From Papilionanthe hookeriana x Papilionanthe teres (lineage: Eukaryota; Streptophyta; Magnoliopsida; Asparagales; Orchidaceae), in contig CM040427.1 in the NCBI GenBank assembly GCA_022702705.1, positions 76,995,283-77,059,282 of the forward strand: a DNA stretch of 64,000 nucleotides. Reading direction: 5' to 3'. Each line of letters begins with the position of its first letter. Within the stretch, counting starts at the first letter, position 1. Positions 46,051-57,659 of the stretch are shown in pieces. Under the pieces are notes generated by a model. That model was not told the DNA's origin. It did no database searches and saw only the letters and a list, made by a program, of their open reading frames with translations. Both the position numbers and the translations under genes were made by a program.

Positions 46051-48174
46051 ATTTGTCGGCCAACATTTTTTTCGATTTTTGAAAGAATATAAAATTTAGT
46101 GATTTAGTTTAATATAAAAAGGTATATAATTTTGGAAAGTAGTTTTGAAAGTAGTGTATTTTAATTTTGAAAAATGAGACCGCCTGGATCTCATTTGTCC
46201 AGTAATTTGCATAATCGTGTCTGGTGTCACAAATGATACACTTTCTCGAAAGATTAATGTATCCTGTGACGGTAGACCCAATCATACGAACTAAGGGACT
46301 TGTGACATCCGTTTGGTGCAGGAACCTTTATGTGTGACCAGACAAGTTCCCTACCTAATAGAAAGACTAGGCGGGGTTTATTTTACACAGGTTCCAAAGT
46401 TCCCTATAAAGGCAAGCCCCTATAGTTAATTACATCCCAAATGACTGGTGTCACTTGAGAAAACTCTCGATAATGATAGGTGGTTTTGTCTTCAAGAATC
46501 TCAACGTTTAGGTTTTCACGGTAGGACGTGAAAAAAAAACAAGTGGGAGTGGCTCAAATGGGAACAGTTATTTCCGGAGTCGAAAGGAAAGAAAAGGTAG
46601 GGGATGTCGCGGATACGAGGCGAGCCCAGTGACTTCCCAACTATCCTATGGTGCGGCTGTGTTTTGGAGACGATGTTATTTAAATGTTTAATCCTGCCAA
46701 TTTTATTATTTGGGACTTACACTTACATAATATCCGATTATGCAAATAACCCGCAGAGATATGAGGGTTTACGTCGTACCGTACGACAACCTCGGAACCT
46801 AAAGCGAGTTAGGACTTACGCTGCGCAACACGATTGCACAGAAGCCTAAAGGAGAGTGAGGGTTTACGCCGCGCTGGGCAAGCTACCTCGAAGCCCTATG
46901 TGTTGTTATTTAAACTAGGAACGAGATTGTTGAAGAATGACGACGACCTCCACTTGTGGTTTGCTCCTTGCTCCTCATCGTGCCGCCCACGGTGTATGCT
47001 CCAAGTTCCTCGCTGTGTTGCCCACGGAGTCAGCTCCAAGCTTCTTGCTGAAGTAGCAGTCCTAAGGTCTAAGGTTCAAATGGTTTTGTTAAATGTGTTC
47101 CAATGTTTCAGGTTATGTTGTTGTTTTCAGTTTTGCATGCAAGGTAAAGTAATTTACTGGTAAATAAAATTGTTGAGAAGTAAATTGCAGTAGAGTAAAA
47201 GAATGAAATTGCAGTACTTAAAATATAAATGCATACCTGGGCATCTGCTACCGTCGTATGATTTGTATTGCAAGCATGATATCATTTGCAGGATATTTAA
47301 ATAAACTTGCAGGCAAATTAAGTAAAGAAAAGAAAACCCAGCACGAAAATCAGAAAAACGAGTCGTAGAAATCACGAATAAAACTTGTAGTCACGTATGG
47401 AAGATCAAGGTCGAGTATAAGACATTGGAAAAGGTAGAGGCTCGGAGGCTGAGCGTGTGCTATCCGACCTTGAATAAGAGTTACCGACCCGACGATCTAA
47501 GGAGGGTAGTCCTTAACCCAATCCAAGTGACTAACCATGGACCTTTATATATTTTATAAGAAAAATTCTTTGATTTTCATGCAAAAGTTGTTTAAGTTTT
47601 ATGCAGAGTTCTTTTTAACAAGCAAAAGAAATTTTTGTTTTATTTATTTATTTATTTTTTTTTAAATATTTTTGTAAAAATAATAGAGTCCACAGGCTAG
47701 TCACTCTAATCGTGCTAGGACTACTAACGACCTAAGATCGTCGGGGGAAACGATCTCACCAAGGGTCGGCGAATAGTATCATCGGTCCTTTCCTCTCCCT
47801 TATTGAAGGTCCTTGAGGTAAGAGATACTATTCTAATCATCCCTCGAATCTCTCGTATCCCTCGTATAGCACACATAAGCATTATTATCATCGCCCTCGC
47901 CACCTAGACCTCAGACTCACACCAGTCCGATGATCCATATGTGGCAAAACAAATGTCCCCAATTGCCAGGAGGATTTGAGCGTAATGTTCAAGCTCAAAT
48001 CCCGGTGCATTGGGTTTCAATATTGGTTAAGTCATTTTAGGGAATTCCACAGTTGATTTAATTAAGGAAGGGTGAACCAAGCCTCGGTGCATTCTCTGGT
48101 CTAGTGTCTTGAATGGTTTGTGAATTAGGGTCAGGTGCCTAGTTCACTATGCATTCGAAGTTTAGGTAGATGGG

Positions 48175-48612
48175 CTCTCGCCTAGGGTGTGCTCCTAAGG
48201 TCTAGGAAGCCTGCAGTGAAGGTTAAGTGAGTGAATCACCTAGGGTGTGCTCCTAAGGTCTAGGAAGCCTATGCTGGGGATTAGGTGCATGACTTTCACC
48301 TAGGGTGTACTCCTAAGGTTTAGGAAGTTTATGCTGTGGGTTGGGTAAAGGAGATTTCACCTAAGGTGTGCTCCTAAGGTCTAGGAAGCCTGCAGTGAAG
48401 GTTAAGTGAGTGAATCACCTAGGGTGTACTCCTAAGGTTTAGGAAGTTTATGCTGTGGGTTGGGTAAAGGAGATTTCACCTAAGGTGTGCTCCTAAGGTC
48501 TAGGAAGCCTGCAGTGAAGGTTAAGTGAGTGAATCACCTAGGGTGTACTCCTAAGGTTTAGGAAGTTTATGCTGTGGGTTGGGTAAAGGAGATTTCACCT
48601 AAGGTGTGCACC
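48175..48612. repeat. Minisatellite in 5' LTR, 119-bp higher-order unit
   Basis: Subunits of 59-60 bases around CCTAAGGTGTGCTCCTAAGG and TCTAGGAAGCCTGCAGTGA pair into 119-base units starting at 48360, 48479 and 48598 (the first two nearly identical). The similarity with the left LTR starts inside the last unit, which suggests that the left LTR lost its end by recombination within this repeat. Confidence 0.9.
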
Positions 48613-49945
48613 TAAGGTTTAGGAAGCTTACACTCTAACTTGTGCTCGAAGTGACTAAAAGTGTTTTACTCTTCCTCATGTTAAATCAGGAATTCCCCAT
48701 TTTTTTTTTTTGACTTAACCGTTTTAAAAGAAAAATAAAACAAGAAACCAAAGGATGCCGACCCACTTCCGAAAACTAGTAAAGAAAAAAAAAACGGGAA
48801 AAGCAAGTGAGTCAGGCTAAAAAAAAAAAAAAAAAAAATGTTCAAATGGTGCGTCAAAGTATTGCCGGGCAGCAGCTATCAAGCCTACGCGATGACTCTA
48901 TGACCTCCTACGACTCGGGGCAGTGATTAGACACTCCAAACAACAGTCCTAAGGCTTCCTATGGCTCGGGGCGAGCAAGTTTAAAGCTTCGAACGAGCAA
49001 TAAGAAGGTTCGGACAGCAACTATAAGCACTCCTAAGCTTCCTACGAGTAATTATGTGGCTTTCAAATATTCCGAACAGCCATTGTACCTTTCTCCCAAC
49101 TCTCCTAAAGCTCTCGAAATGATCCAAACAGCAATCGGAAGCCACTAGACGGCACATAATTGGCCCAAACAGCACTCACAACGAGTTGGACAGCACTTTC
49201 TAAGCTCCCGACGAGCGGATTTCGCACCTAACGACCATCCCGAACACTAGACAGCACTTAACAGCACTTCCGGCGGCTTCAAACAGCTAAACGGCTCTTT
49301 CTAAGGGCTAGACGGCACTCTCGAACAACGATCTAAGCCTAAACGGCTCACGGCGAGTTTTAAAAATCCCAAACAGCACTTATCAGCTTCTCACACAGCA
49401 AGCAGCCGCTTTCTAAACCTCCTAAAGCAGCTAGCAGCTCTAAAGCCCGAACAGCACCTTTCAAAGCTCTCCCATCCTAAACAGCAGCTTACCACAGCAA
49501 TTAATAGCTTTTCCAAGCTCCTAACAGCAGTTTTCTGCACTTAACAACCACCCCAAACACTAGACAGCACTTAACAGCACTTTCAGCAGCTTCTCACAGC
49601 AACTGAACTACTAACTACAGCACTATGCAGCATTTAGGTAGCTCCAAACAATCGCCTACATGGCCCGAACAGTGCACAAAACTAGCCCCTCAAATCAGCA
49701 TGCAAAAGACTCCAAAAAAAAAAAAAAAAAAAATAATTTTAAAACCCCCAGATAATAATATTAAGTCTCAAAAACAGTAAATTCATAGGATTCAAAGTAG
49801 CACTCAATCCTCCCAAAACCGTGAAATCACGTGGCCTAAAAAAAAAAAAGCTTAAAACAATATTTTAAACTCTTCAAATCAGCACAAATCTGAGCCAAAA
49901 ATTTGCATGTAAATCCGTTTCAAAGCAGTAACATTTTAATTGAAA

Positions 49946-50185
49946 GAAGATTCACATACATACCACTCAATTCTTATGTATTTACATTTCTAACAACTAA
50001 ACTTTGCTCTTCTTTCATTTATATCAATCAAATCTTTATATAGAATCGAAGTTACCACCATTTTAACTTTAAAAAGTGAAATACAGCATTTCATGCATAG
50101 GCAAGGTTGTACATATGTAAAATTTGAAATATAGATGTTAGATATGTAAATATAGAAGAATTGAGTGGTATCTATGTAAATCTTC
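49946..50185. mobile_element. MITE inside the 5' LTR
   Basis: Same element and LTR position as 31600-31838, with the same inverted ends (GAAGATTCACATACATACCA / TGGTATCTATGTAAATCTTC). Confidence 0.8.
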
Positions 50186-50508
50186 CAAGGTGAAAACAAC
50201 AATCATATGCTCAAACCCAAAAGAAATTGTGAAACCTTGTTATTACTAGCAAGGGGTACAAAAAGTGAAGCAGATGTAAGAGGTGATAGAAGGGTGTTTT
50301 CATCTGCAGAGCTCCTATTTGATGCACAAACAGAATAGATAGAAGCAAAGGAGAATAAATTCGCGGTTGAAACCTCAACAGAAAACCCTTCTTTCACAAA
50401 ATATTTGACAGAAACTGAAATGGAGTTTTGCAGCCGTTCTTAACAACAGAAAGAAGCTGTTTTATATGCATGCCAATAGTTATAAAACAAATGAAGATTA
50501 TGATCCAA

Positions 50509-51130
50509 TCACAAGCAATTTAAATAGTTATTATTCATAATAAAACTGACTGACAGTGTTGAGGAGAACAAAATAAGCAAGAAAAACAAAAAAAAAAAAA
50601 AAAAATCGGAACCTGTTTTGAGACGGTTGGAGAAGGAAAGCAGTTCTTTACTGTTTGTTGATCTTCGGAATCCTACGATCGAACGAGGAAGAAGCGAGCA
50701 GTTGGAGTTTCGATCGAGTGGAAGGAGTGCGGGGCGGGCGAACGGTTTCGTGCGGTGCGAGAGGAGACGCGAGCGGGAGCGAGCTCGATGCTGAGGCGGG
50801 TTTGAGCGAATCGAGCGGGTGACCCTCGGTCTCGTGCGCAAGGAAGAAGGCGAGAGGGGTTGTTCCGCGTGAGGGCCTTCAGGCGGCGGGGCTTCGAGCA
50901 GGAATAAGAAGCGAGTCGGAGAGGAAGGTGGCGAGGGGTTTTTTTTTTGTCGTGCGGAGGGAGAAAGAGCGCGCGCACCAGGCGAGGGCTTCGGTGGAGA
51001 CCGGTGGAGCAGACGGACGGGTTCGGTGCAGAGAGAGGCGAGCGACTTCGGCACAGGTGGCGGGGTCGAGCGAGACTGGAACGGAAGAGAGGAGCAGGGA
51101 TGTCGAGCGGCAGAGGTGAGGCGAGTAGGT
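50509..51130 (-). other. GC-rich leader segment of the 5' LTR
   Basis: Counterpart of 32191-32790, downstream of the TATA-like GATATAGGA on the - strand at about 51170. A 181-codon Pro/Ser/Arg-rich frame is open. The shared open frame in both LTRs is noted, but composition explains it well enough that no protein is claimed. Confidence 0.5.
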
Positions 51131-51849
51131 GCTAATCTCCGATGCCTGGAATAAAGCCTCCCGCTCGATCCTATATCCGCGCCCTTCCGTCGTTAAGCGC
51201 CAAATTAATTGTTTTCCATACAGAGAGGATGATTATTTGGAAAAGATTAATTTCAAATATACCCTAATTAATGTCAAATTAATTGATTTATTTGAAATTC
51301 GAAATTTGAATTTTAAAATCAAATGGCTGAGGTGTGCAGCCTAATTCGGACCCGAATTAAGCACTGAGTCGAGCCCGGATCCGCATCCCGCAAATAAAAA
51401 AATGTGCGTCGATTTTCGTGCCGTTCGCGCGAGCGTGGAATCACGACAATATGGGTATCCTTCCTAGCTAAAATCGACGTCCGGACGCATCCGGTGTGGT
51501 CCGTTTCGTCATCCGGGATCGTCCGGACAAGTTCGGCGATGGTCGAGCCAAAAAAGTCGAGTCGGTGCGCGCGAGTTCGAACGTCGTTAGGGTTCGCCTA
51601 GGCCGTCTGCACTTATGGGAACTCGTTTTCGAGCCTCTACATGTTAGTGCTTTGCACTTGCAACGAAGAGTCGAGTGCTTGGGACCTACTCATGCGAGTG
51701 CTTACGAAAATGGGTCAGAAGTGGTTCGAAGCTACATGGGAGGTGGGCTCCGTAGCTGAGTCATTAGGATGATCGATGCGGAACTCTTGAGAGTTAGATC
51801 CTGGGCACTAGGAGGAATAGCCTAAGACCTCACTAAAATGAGGTCAACA

Positions 51850-53166
51850 GATATGTACTATGGCATGGTGTGATTGACATATCTCTCTATAATTGTACAA
51901 TATGTTACTGATTTTCATTCTCCTCTCTCTTTCTTTAGGTATTTCTATTTTTTATAGATTCTAAAGTACCATTATATTACTAATTTATAACAATTGTAGA
52001 GTTAGATATAAGGATGAGTTATGGGGCCGTCGTGGTCGATCTTGGTGCTAGTGCTAGATTCATCAGGAATTTTCTGTTAAGTTGGGATGATTCTCTTCAT
52101 AGAATATAGTATTTTTGTTTGGTCTTCAAATAATTTCTCATATGTTTCCATGAATCAGTTTATAATTTGTGTTTTTGATGGACTTTCTTTGGATCATGGA
52201 TAAAACTTTTGAGTATACTGTGTTCTTAATGTTCCTATGCATACCCCCACTTTTTTGTGCATAGCCTTCGAATGATTGTTTAACTATATAAATTAATGTG
52301 TATGCGAATGATATGTACGTTTAATTGATGTTTTTTTTTTATTATTATTTTAAAAAATGATTTTATAGTGGTTTTGGTCATATATGTGAATGAGCTTACT
52401 CTCATTTGGGTCCCATCCATTTTAATCAACCATGTTAACTAGACTATGTTAGTCCGCATCTCCTTGTCTGTCACCTTCTCAAGCATAGGTGGGCCGTAAT
52501 GATATGCTACAACAAACATGTTTCAATCTATAACTTCAATATGATGTGACCTACACCCTTCAATATAGTTTCAATAATGCTATTTATGTAATTATCAGCT
52601 TATTGGCGTTGAGATTCACGCTCATCGGAAATGATATTGAAGGGATGCACTCGTTATGGAGGTAGAATTTAATCGGAAGAAGTAGAAGAAAAGAAAGTTG
52701 TGAAGCTCACCATTGATGTTTCATGATCAAAGGTGCATTTCATCTTCTAAGCGAGGGTGACTTTGAAGTCAGAGGAAGAAATTCTCACGCATCAAGAAGC
52801 TATGGACGACCAGCACAAGATGCTCGTTCCTTGAAAGAATTGGTGTAGGGAAGGGTGCCGTGAATGGGCAGTGAAGTGGAGGGGCTTGAGCGATTTGGGT
52901 GGTAGATTTACAACGTGCATGTACTTGCTTCCTTGACCCCCTTGAGTGATCAACAAAGTTGTGGTGATGCTCACCTATTTTGATTCTAGAGCCTTTTGAG
53001 TTGGACACCTTTGAGTCTGATCAACAAAGTGGTACCTTTGAGTCTGATCAACAAAGTGGTATGATCAAGGTGTTCCTAGCCGCTCTTTACCATGATAACA
53101 GGCTCAATTGAGACTTAACTTTTAAATAATTGGTCTTCTTCGTCTTTGCGGGGTTTGGATTTTTTT
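51850..53166. other. Noncoding region
   Basis: No element or gene recognised. A short tandem duplication of CACCTTTGAGTCTGATCAAC-type sequence lies at 53008-53060. Confidence 0.5.
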
Positions 53167-53347
53167 TAGGCATTTACGTATATGTCACACAACTCTTATA
53201 TATTTACATATTTAACACTTCAATTTTCATATTTAAATATATACCGTTCCAATCTTTGACATCAAAGACACCAGTCAATGTTATAAATGTAAAATCAAAC
53301 TTTAGATATGTATATACGGAAGTATGTGGCGTGCAAGTAAATTTCAC
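53167..53347. mobile_element. MITE related to the LTR-borne MITE
   Basis: Left ATTTACGTATATGTCACACA and right GGCGTGCAAGTAAAT form imperfect inverted ends. Its phrases CTTATATATTTACATATTTA and GATATGTATATAC parallel those of the MITEs at 31600 and 49946, so it is likely the same broad family. Confidence 0.55.
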
Positions 53348-53391
53348 TTTTATTTATTGTGTGACAGTCGAACATTTTATTCTTGTTATTT

Positions 53392-54693
53392 AGGGCCCGT
53401 TTGGCGCTGCGGAACAGCTGCGGAGCGTTTTTAAAACGCCGACATGGCTGTTTGTTTTCTCAATCTTCGCTGTGTTACGGGATAAGCTGACTTCCTTTTG
53501 TATTATAGGTCGCCTGAATTTCAAGAATTATCTTTGTATAATGAGGAGAAATAAGCTCAATTTCAAGAATCCATCAAATGAATAATATTATTATAACTTG
53601 ATGAAACAAATCTACCAAATAATTAACATTAGGCTAGAACTGATCAATTTAAGAATACCTATTTAGGGTCTCCTTACCTGCATGTTGAATTTACTCAATA
53701 AACTCACTATGTCTCTTTAGTATAGTTTCCCATTATTGTCAGGCTACTTGACTAACACTTGTTTTCCTTGCAACATTATTGGACCTGTCGTTAACACTTA
53801 AGTCTCTTACAAGGCATGAATTTAAGAAAGCCTTGATGGGAAGTTATTAGTTCATGGCGTCCTCGTTATAGTCTCTATGAAAGGACATAGTTACTAAAAT
53901 CACAACTCATTTAGAATTTCTATAAGACAGAGGCTCTTAAAGATAACAAATATAAAAAATGTCAAAAATCAAATGCACATGTATCAAAGAATCTCAAATG
54001 AAAAAAAAAATCTCCAAATAAATAAGTCATATGAAAATCTTAGAAGAAAATATATCATCACACAAATGTTCATTAAAAATAGGAGAAGGCAATAGCCTTA
54101 TAAGGTATAAGTTGTCCAAGAAAATCAAAAGACAAAGGCCTTCTAAGGCATATGTTTTTCTAATGCTTCGAAGGACTAAGCCCCAAATATTGTAACTATT
54201 TAGAAATCTCATAAGGCACATAGATTTTTTTTTATATTAACATTAAACGTTAATTTACTTTCGTGCTTCTTTATTTATTCAAAAATCTCAAAGGAATTAT
54301 ATCTAAAAAGATATAAGTTCTTAATTTATATAAAAGTTTAAGAAATTATTAGCCTTTGAAGGACCAAGGCCTATTATATTCCAAATATAGACATTTTCCT
54401 ATTAATTCTAACTTGAAGATTCAATCATTTCTTGAATTTGTAGCATGACTTGAATTTTAGTGATATTTAAATGCACACATGCATCTATTAAGATTAGAGT
54501 AAATATTCAAAGAAAAGAAGACAAATAAGAAAATTTATTACACAAAATTTCGAAAAAAATAGCTCACGAAACTTTCTTTCAAATAATACCAAACATGCCA
54601 AAAAAAACTCATTTATTTGAAGAATCAATGAAATTTTCTAAATATTTTGGGTAGCAGTGAAGTAGAAGAATGATAAATATTGGAGTTTGGAAG
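53392..54693. other. Noncoding AT-rich, with one transposon-end-like motif
   Basis: GGGCCCGTTTGGCGCTGCGG at 53393 looks like a PIF/hAT terminal repeat, but no matching right end is present. The rest (53480-54693) has no supported gene. Confidence 0.5.
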
Positions 54694-55079
54694 AGAGAAA
54701 ATATTACATTAGGACTCCGCACGTAAAGTTACGTGCGGAGTCCAATGAAATATTGCCATGTGGCGCGTGACAGAAAAAAAAAATCGCCTGGTAACACTTG
54801 GAATATTCCTCCCATATTATTCCACATCATTTGGGTGTTATTATGTATTATTCATGTGTTATTGATGTGTTATTGTATTATTATAATATTTGAAATATTC
54901 TCAGAACAGAATAGCACATGAATAATACACAATCACCTGAATAACGCGGAATAACACGGGGGAATATTCCATGCTTACTGGGCAAATAATATATTTTTTT
55001 TGTCACGCACCACGTGGTGTGATTTCACTGGGCTCCGCACGTAACTCTACATTCAAAAACTTGATGTAATATTTTCTTA
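54694..55079. mobile_element. MITE with internal perfect hairpin
   Basis: 386 bp. The ends AGAGAAAATATTACAT and ATGTAATATTTTCTTA are inverted, and the 8-mer TTTGGAAG flanks both sides (54686-54693, 55080-55087). The inverted similarity extends about 150 bases inwards (TTACGTGCGGAG, CACGTGG and GTGACA parts on both arms). The 8-9 base duplication fits hAT or Mutator-type elements. No coding. Confidence 0.8.
54712..54743. repeat. Perfect hairpin, 15-bp arms
   Basis: GGACTCCGCACGTAA, then AG, then its exact reverse complement. The outer right arm of the MITE carries only one such arm (near 55030), so this is a second-level palindrome. Confidence 0.95.
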
Positions 55080-56305
55080 TTTGGAAGGTCTTTATGTGAT
55101 GTGATCCCAACGTTGCCTTCCAAATTAGCTCTAATCAATGAAACATCAAATATAAAATTAATAAATCATTTTGACTTAAATATCAGACTATATATAAAAA
55201 ATTTTAAGAAAATGATATTTCGATTATAAAAGAACAGTTATTTATTTATTTATTTTTCAATTTTTATTATTTCAAGGATAAATTTTTAATATTTATATTA
55301 AATTTTCGTTAGAAATAGAAGATATATGAAGAATTAATGAATATATTTTAAAATATGTAATTGTATTATATTTTAAAACTTGTATAAAATTAATTTAATT
55401 TATAGATAATGAATAAGTATTAAAAAGAATTATTGTAAAATTTATAATAAAATGTCATAGTAGTAAATGTTTATTTTTTATAAATAATCAGCATAAAAAC
55501 ATATCATAGAAGATTAAATAAATTATATTACCTCCATGCGTATAATAAATTTAAAGAAAAAAAAAATTATGAATATATTTAAAATAAAATTTCTATTAAG
55601 AAAATAAACCATTATGAAACATCTATAATTTTTTTCTAAAATATTTCATGTCATGCTAAGACTTTGGAGTTATTAAAAGAGAAGAATTAGTTATGCTATT
55701 TTAATCAAAATTTTTATATTTGATTAGTTCTAATTTTTTGTAAAAAAATTAATAAATGCATAATCATCAAATTTATAAATTTTTTAATATTATTAAATAA
55801 ATTAATGAATGGAAACTATGTTATTTTTATTCAACTTCTCATTTTGAAATTAGTGAGGTATGTAATTTACTTCATTTAAATTTGTTCAAAAACGTTGATG
55901 ATGTTTTTAAAGTTAATGGTTTATGCCGCTACAAAAAAAAGTTCTACCACCTTTGAATGAGATCATCACATTCAATAATTGAACTATGTTGATCTTCGAT
56001 ATTCTCTAGCTAAATAGTTGGGCAGCGGACACTCTTGATCTTTCAAACTGAGTATCCATAAGAGAAAGGCTTCTTTCAATCTTCATGGAAAGACAAGCCA
56101 TCTTATGCTGTCGAAGAAGATCTCCCCCATCATTGTTAGGTGATCATTATTGAATTAAGATGCAACTAATATGGACATTTATTAATACAAGCATGTTTTT
56201 AGAGCCAATAATTGTTTGATTTATAAATCATTTTCGATAAAATATTCTAGATAATATGTACTACTTTATGACTCCTTTACATTATTTTTAAACCTTTAGA
56301 TTTGA

Positions 56306-56355
<50 letters not shown>

Positions 56356-56689
56356 TAAAAAACTAAATAAATGTCCATGCTTATCCAAATATCATATTAG
56401 TTTTCTTTCCTTCATCCAAATTGTGAGGATCAAGCAAGAGAGAAATATATGAAAGAGAGGGGAAAGAGAAAAGGTACATAAAGAAAGCTTGAATTCAGAG
56501 GTCTAAGATTTAGTTTCATTTATTAGGCAAATTGGAAAAGTTACCTAGCACAGTGTAAGTTATCACTATCATATCACTATTTTTAGTAATTATGATTTTT
56601 TTTTTATTTTAATTTGGCCATAACTTAGCACTTAATTTGGGTAAGGCTGATTCTTCTCACTCTCTTTCTGATTCTTTTTAATTTAGGTT
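55080..56689. other. AT-rich noncoding region
   Basis: Very AT-rich, no gene. A TA microsatellite lies at 56308-56357. Confidence 0.6.
56308..56357. repeat. (TA)n microsatellite
   Basis: TA run with one G interruption. Confidence 0.95.
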
Positions 56690-56707
56690 CTTTTATTGTT
56701 TTTAGTG

Positions 56708-57659
56708 ATGAATTTTAATACTATTATTTGGAATGTGAGAGACATAGCTAATTCTTGTACTTTTGAGAGTCTTAAAAATTTAATCAAGACTTATAAGCTT
56801 AATTTTTTAGTATCCTTGAGCCTTTGGTTAAGATGGAGAATAATGAGCATTATAGGAAGAGATTTGGTAATTTCAAGTTCTTTGCTAATACTAGTAATAA
56901 AATTTGGTTATTTTGGAAAGATTGGTTGACCATTAACATTGTTATAAATCATTCTCAGTTTCTTCATGTTAGAATTCATTATGGAAATGATTCTTTTCTT
57001 TTTTCTATCATTTATGCTAGCTGTTCGAGGAATGCTCGTCTTGAGTTTTGGCATTTTTTTTGAGACAATTAACCCCTCACATGAGGCTTGGTTAACGGGA
57101 GGTGATTTTAATATGATTTCTTCTTTTGTTGAAAAGAAGGGTGGTGCCTCTCCTAATCTTGCCCTTATGGAGAATTTTAATACTGCGTTATTCAAGGCTG
57201 GCCTTTATGATTTACATTACAATGGTAATCGTTACACTTGGCATCGAGGTAATGTTTTTGAGAGACTTGATAGGTTTGTTGCTAATATTGAGTGGTTTAA
57301 TTTTTTTTCCTTTGCATAAGGTCTATAATTTGCCTATAACGGCTTCAGATCATGCTCCCATTCTTCTTAAAATTTTCATGGATTCTAATTTACAATCGCA
57401 TGTTTTTCGTTTTTATAACATGTGGCTTCAACACTCTTCCTACAACCAATTCCTTAAGGAGAATTGGAAAAGTATGCCTAATGTTTCGTCCGGTTTTAAT
57501 CTTTGGATGCTTCATAAGAATCTTGCTAAAGGCCTTAAATCTTGGAATTGGAATGTGGTAGGTAACCTTCATAGAAAGGTTGAAGTTATGGAAGCTAAAG
57601 TTTCTGAACTTGAACTTGATTTTGCTAATGATATAATTGAGTTTTCTGCTCTTATTTAG
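56708..57659 (+). pseudogene. LINE endonuclease (APE type)
   Basis: It starts MNFNTIIWNVRDIANS. The middle is in two other frames (MENNEHYRKRFGNFKFFANT, then IIYASCSRNARLEFW). LTGGDFNMI carries a catalytic Asp, YTWHRGNVFERLDRF follows, and ITASDHAPILL has the SDH motif. It would nick the target DNA for target-primed reverse transcription. At least three frame breaks. Confidence 0.85.

Larger units (their letters stand above)
30273..51849 (-). mobile_element. Large Tat-lineage Ty3/gypsy element with AlkB-type cargo
   Basis: On the - strand: 5' LTR, PBS, gag, protease, RT, RNase H, second RNase H, integrase, a dioxygenase-like frame, a tandem-repeat 3' UTR and a truncated 3' LTR, 21.6 kb in all. 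Dual RNase H and the repeat-bearing 3' UTR place it in the Tat clade (Ogre/Retand relatives), known for great size. Left 30273-33496 and right 48613-51849 are direct repeats. Frames are broken in many places, often at CAG/CTG sites. The target duplication is unclear: GATGC precedes the left repeat and GATAT follows the right one. Confidence 0.85.
46054..51849 (-). repeat. 5' LTR of Tat element
   Basis: About 5.8 kb, bounded by TGTTGACCTCA at 51849 and ...GGCCGACA at 46054 on the - strand, next to the PBS. The outer 3.2 kb (48613-51849) is repeated at 30273-33496. The inner 2.5 kb is not found elsewhere in the window. LTRs of this size occur in Ogre-like Tat elements. Confidence 0.65.

Noticed and set aside
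30273..51849. Segmental duplication instead of LTRs
   Set aside because: The direct repeats flank a gag-pol region in the right order with a PBS on the expected side, so LTRs are the simpler reading.
53392..53412. Complete PIF/hAT element starting with GGGCCCGTTTGG
   Set aside because: No matching inverted right end or target duplication found to the right.
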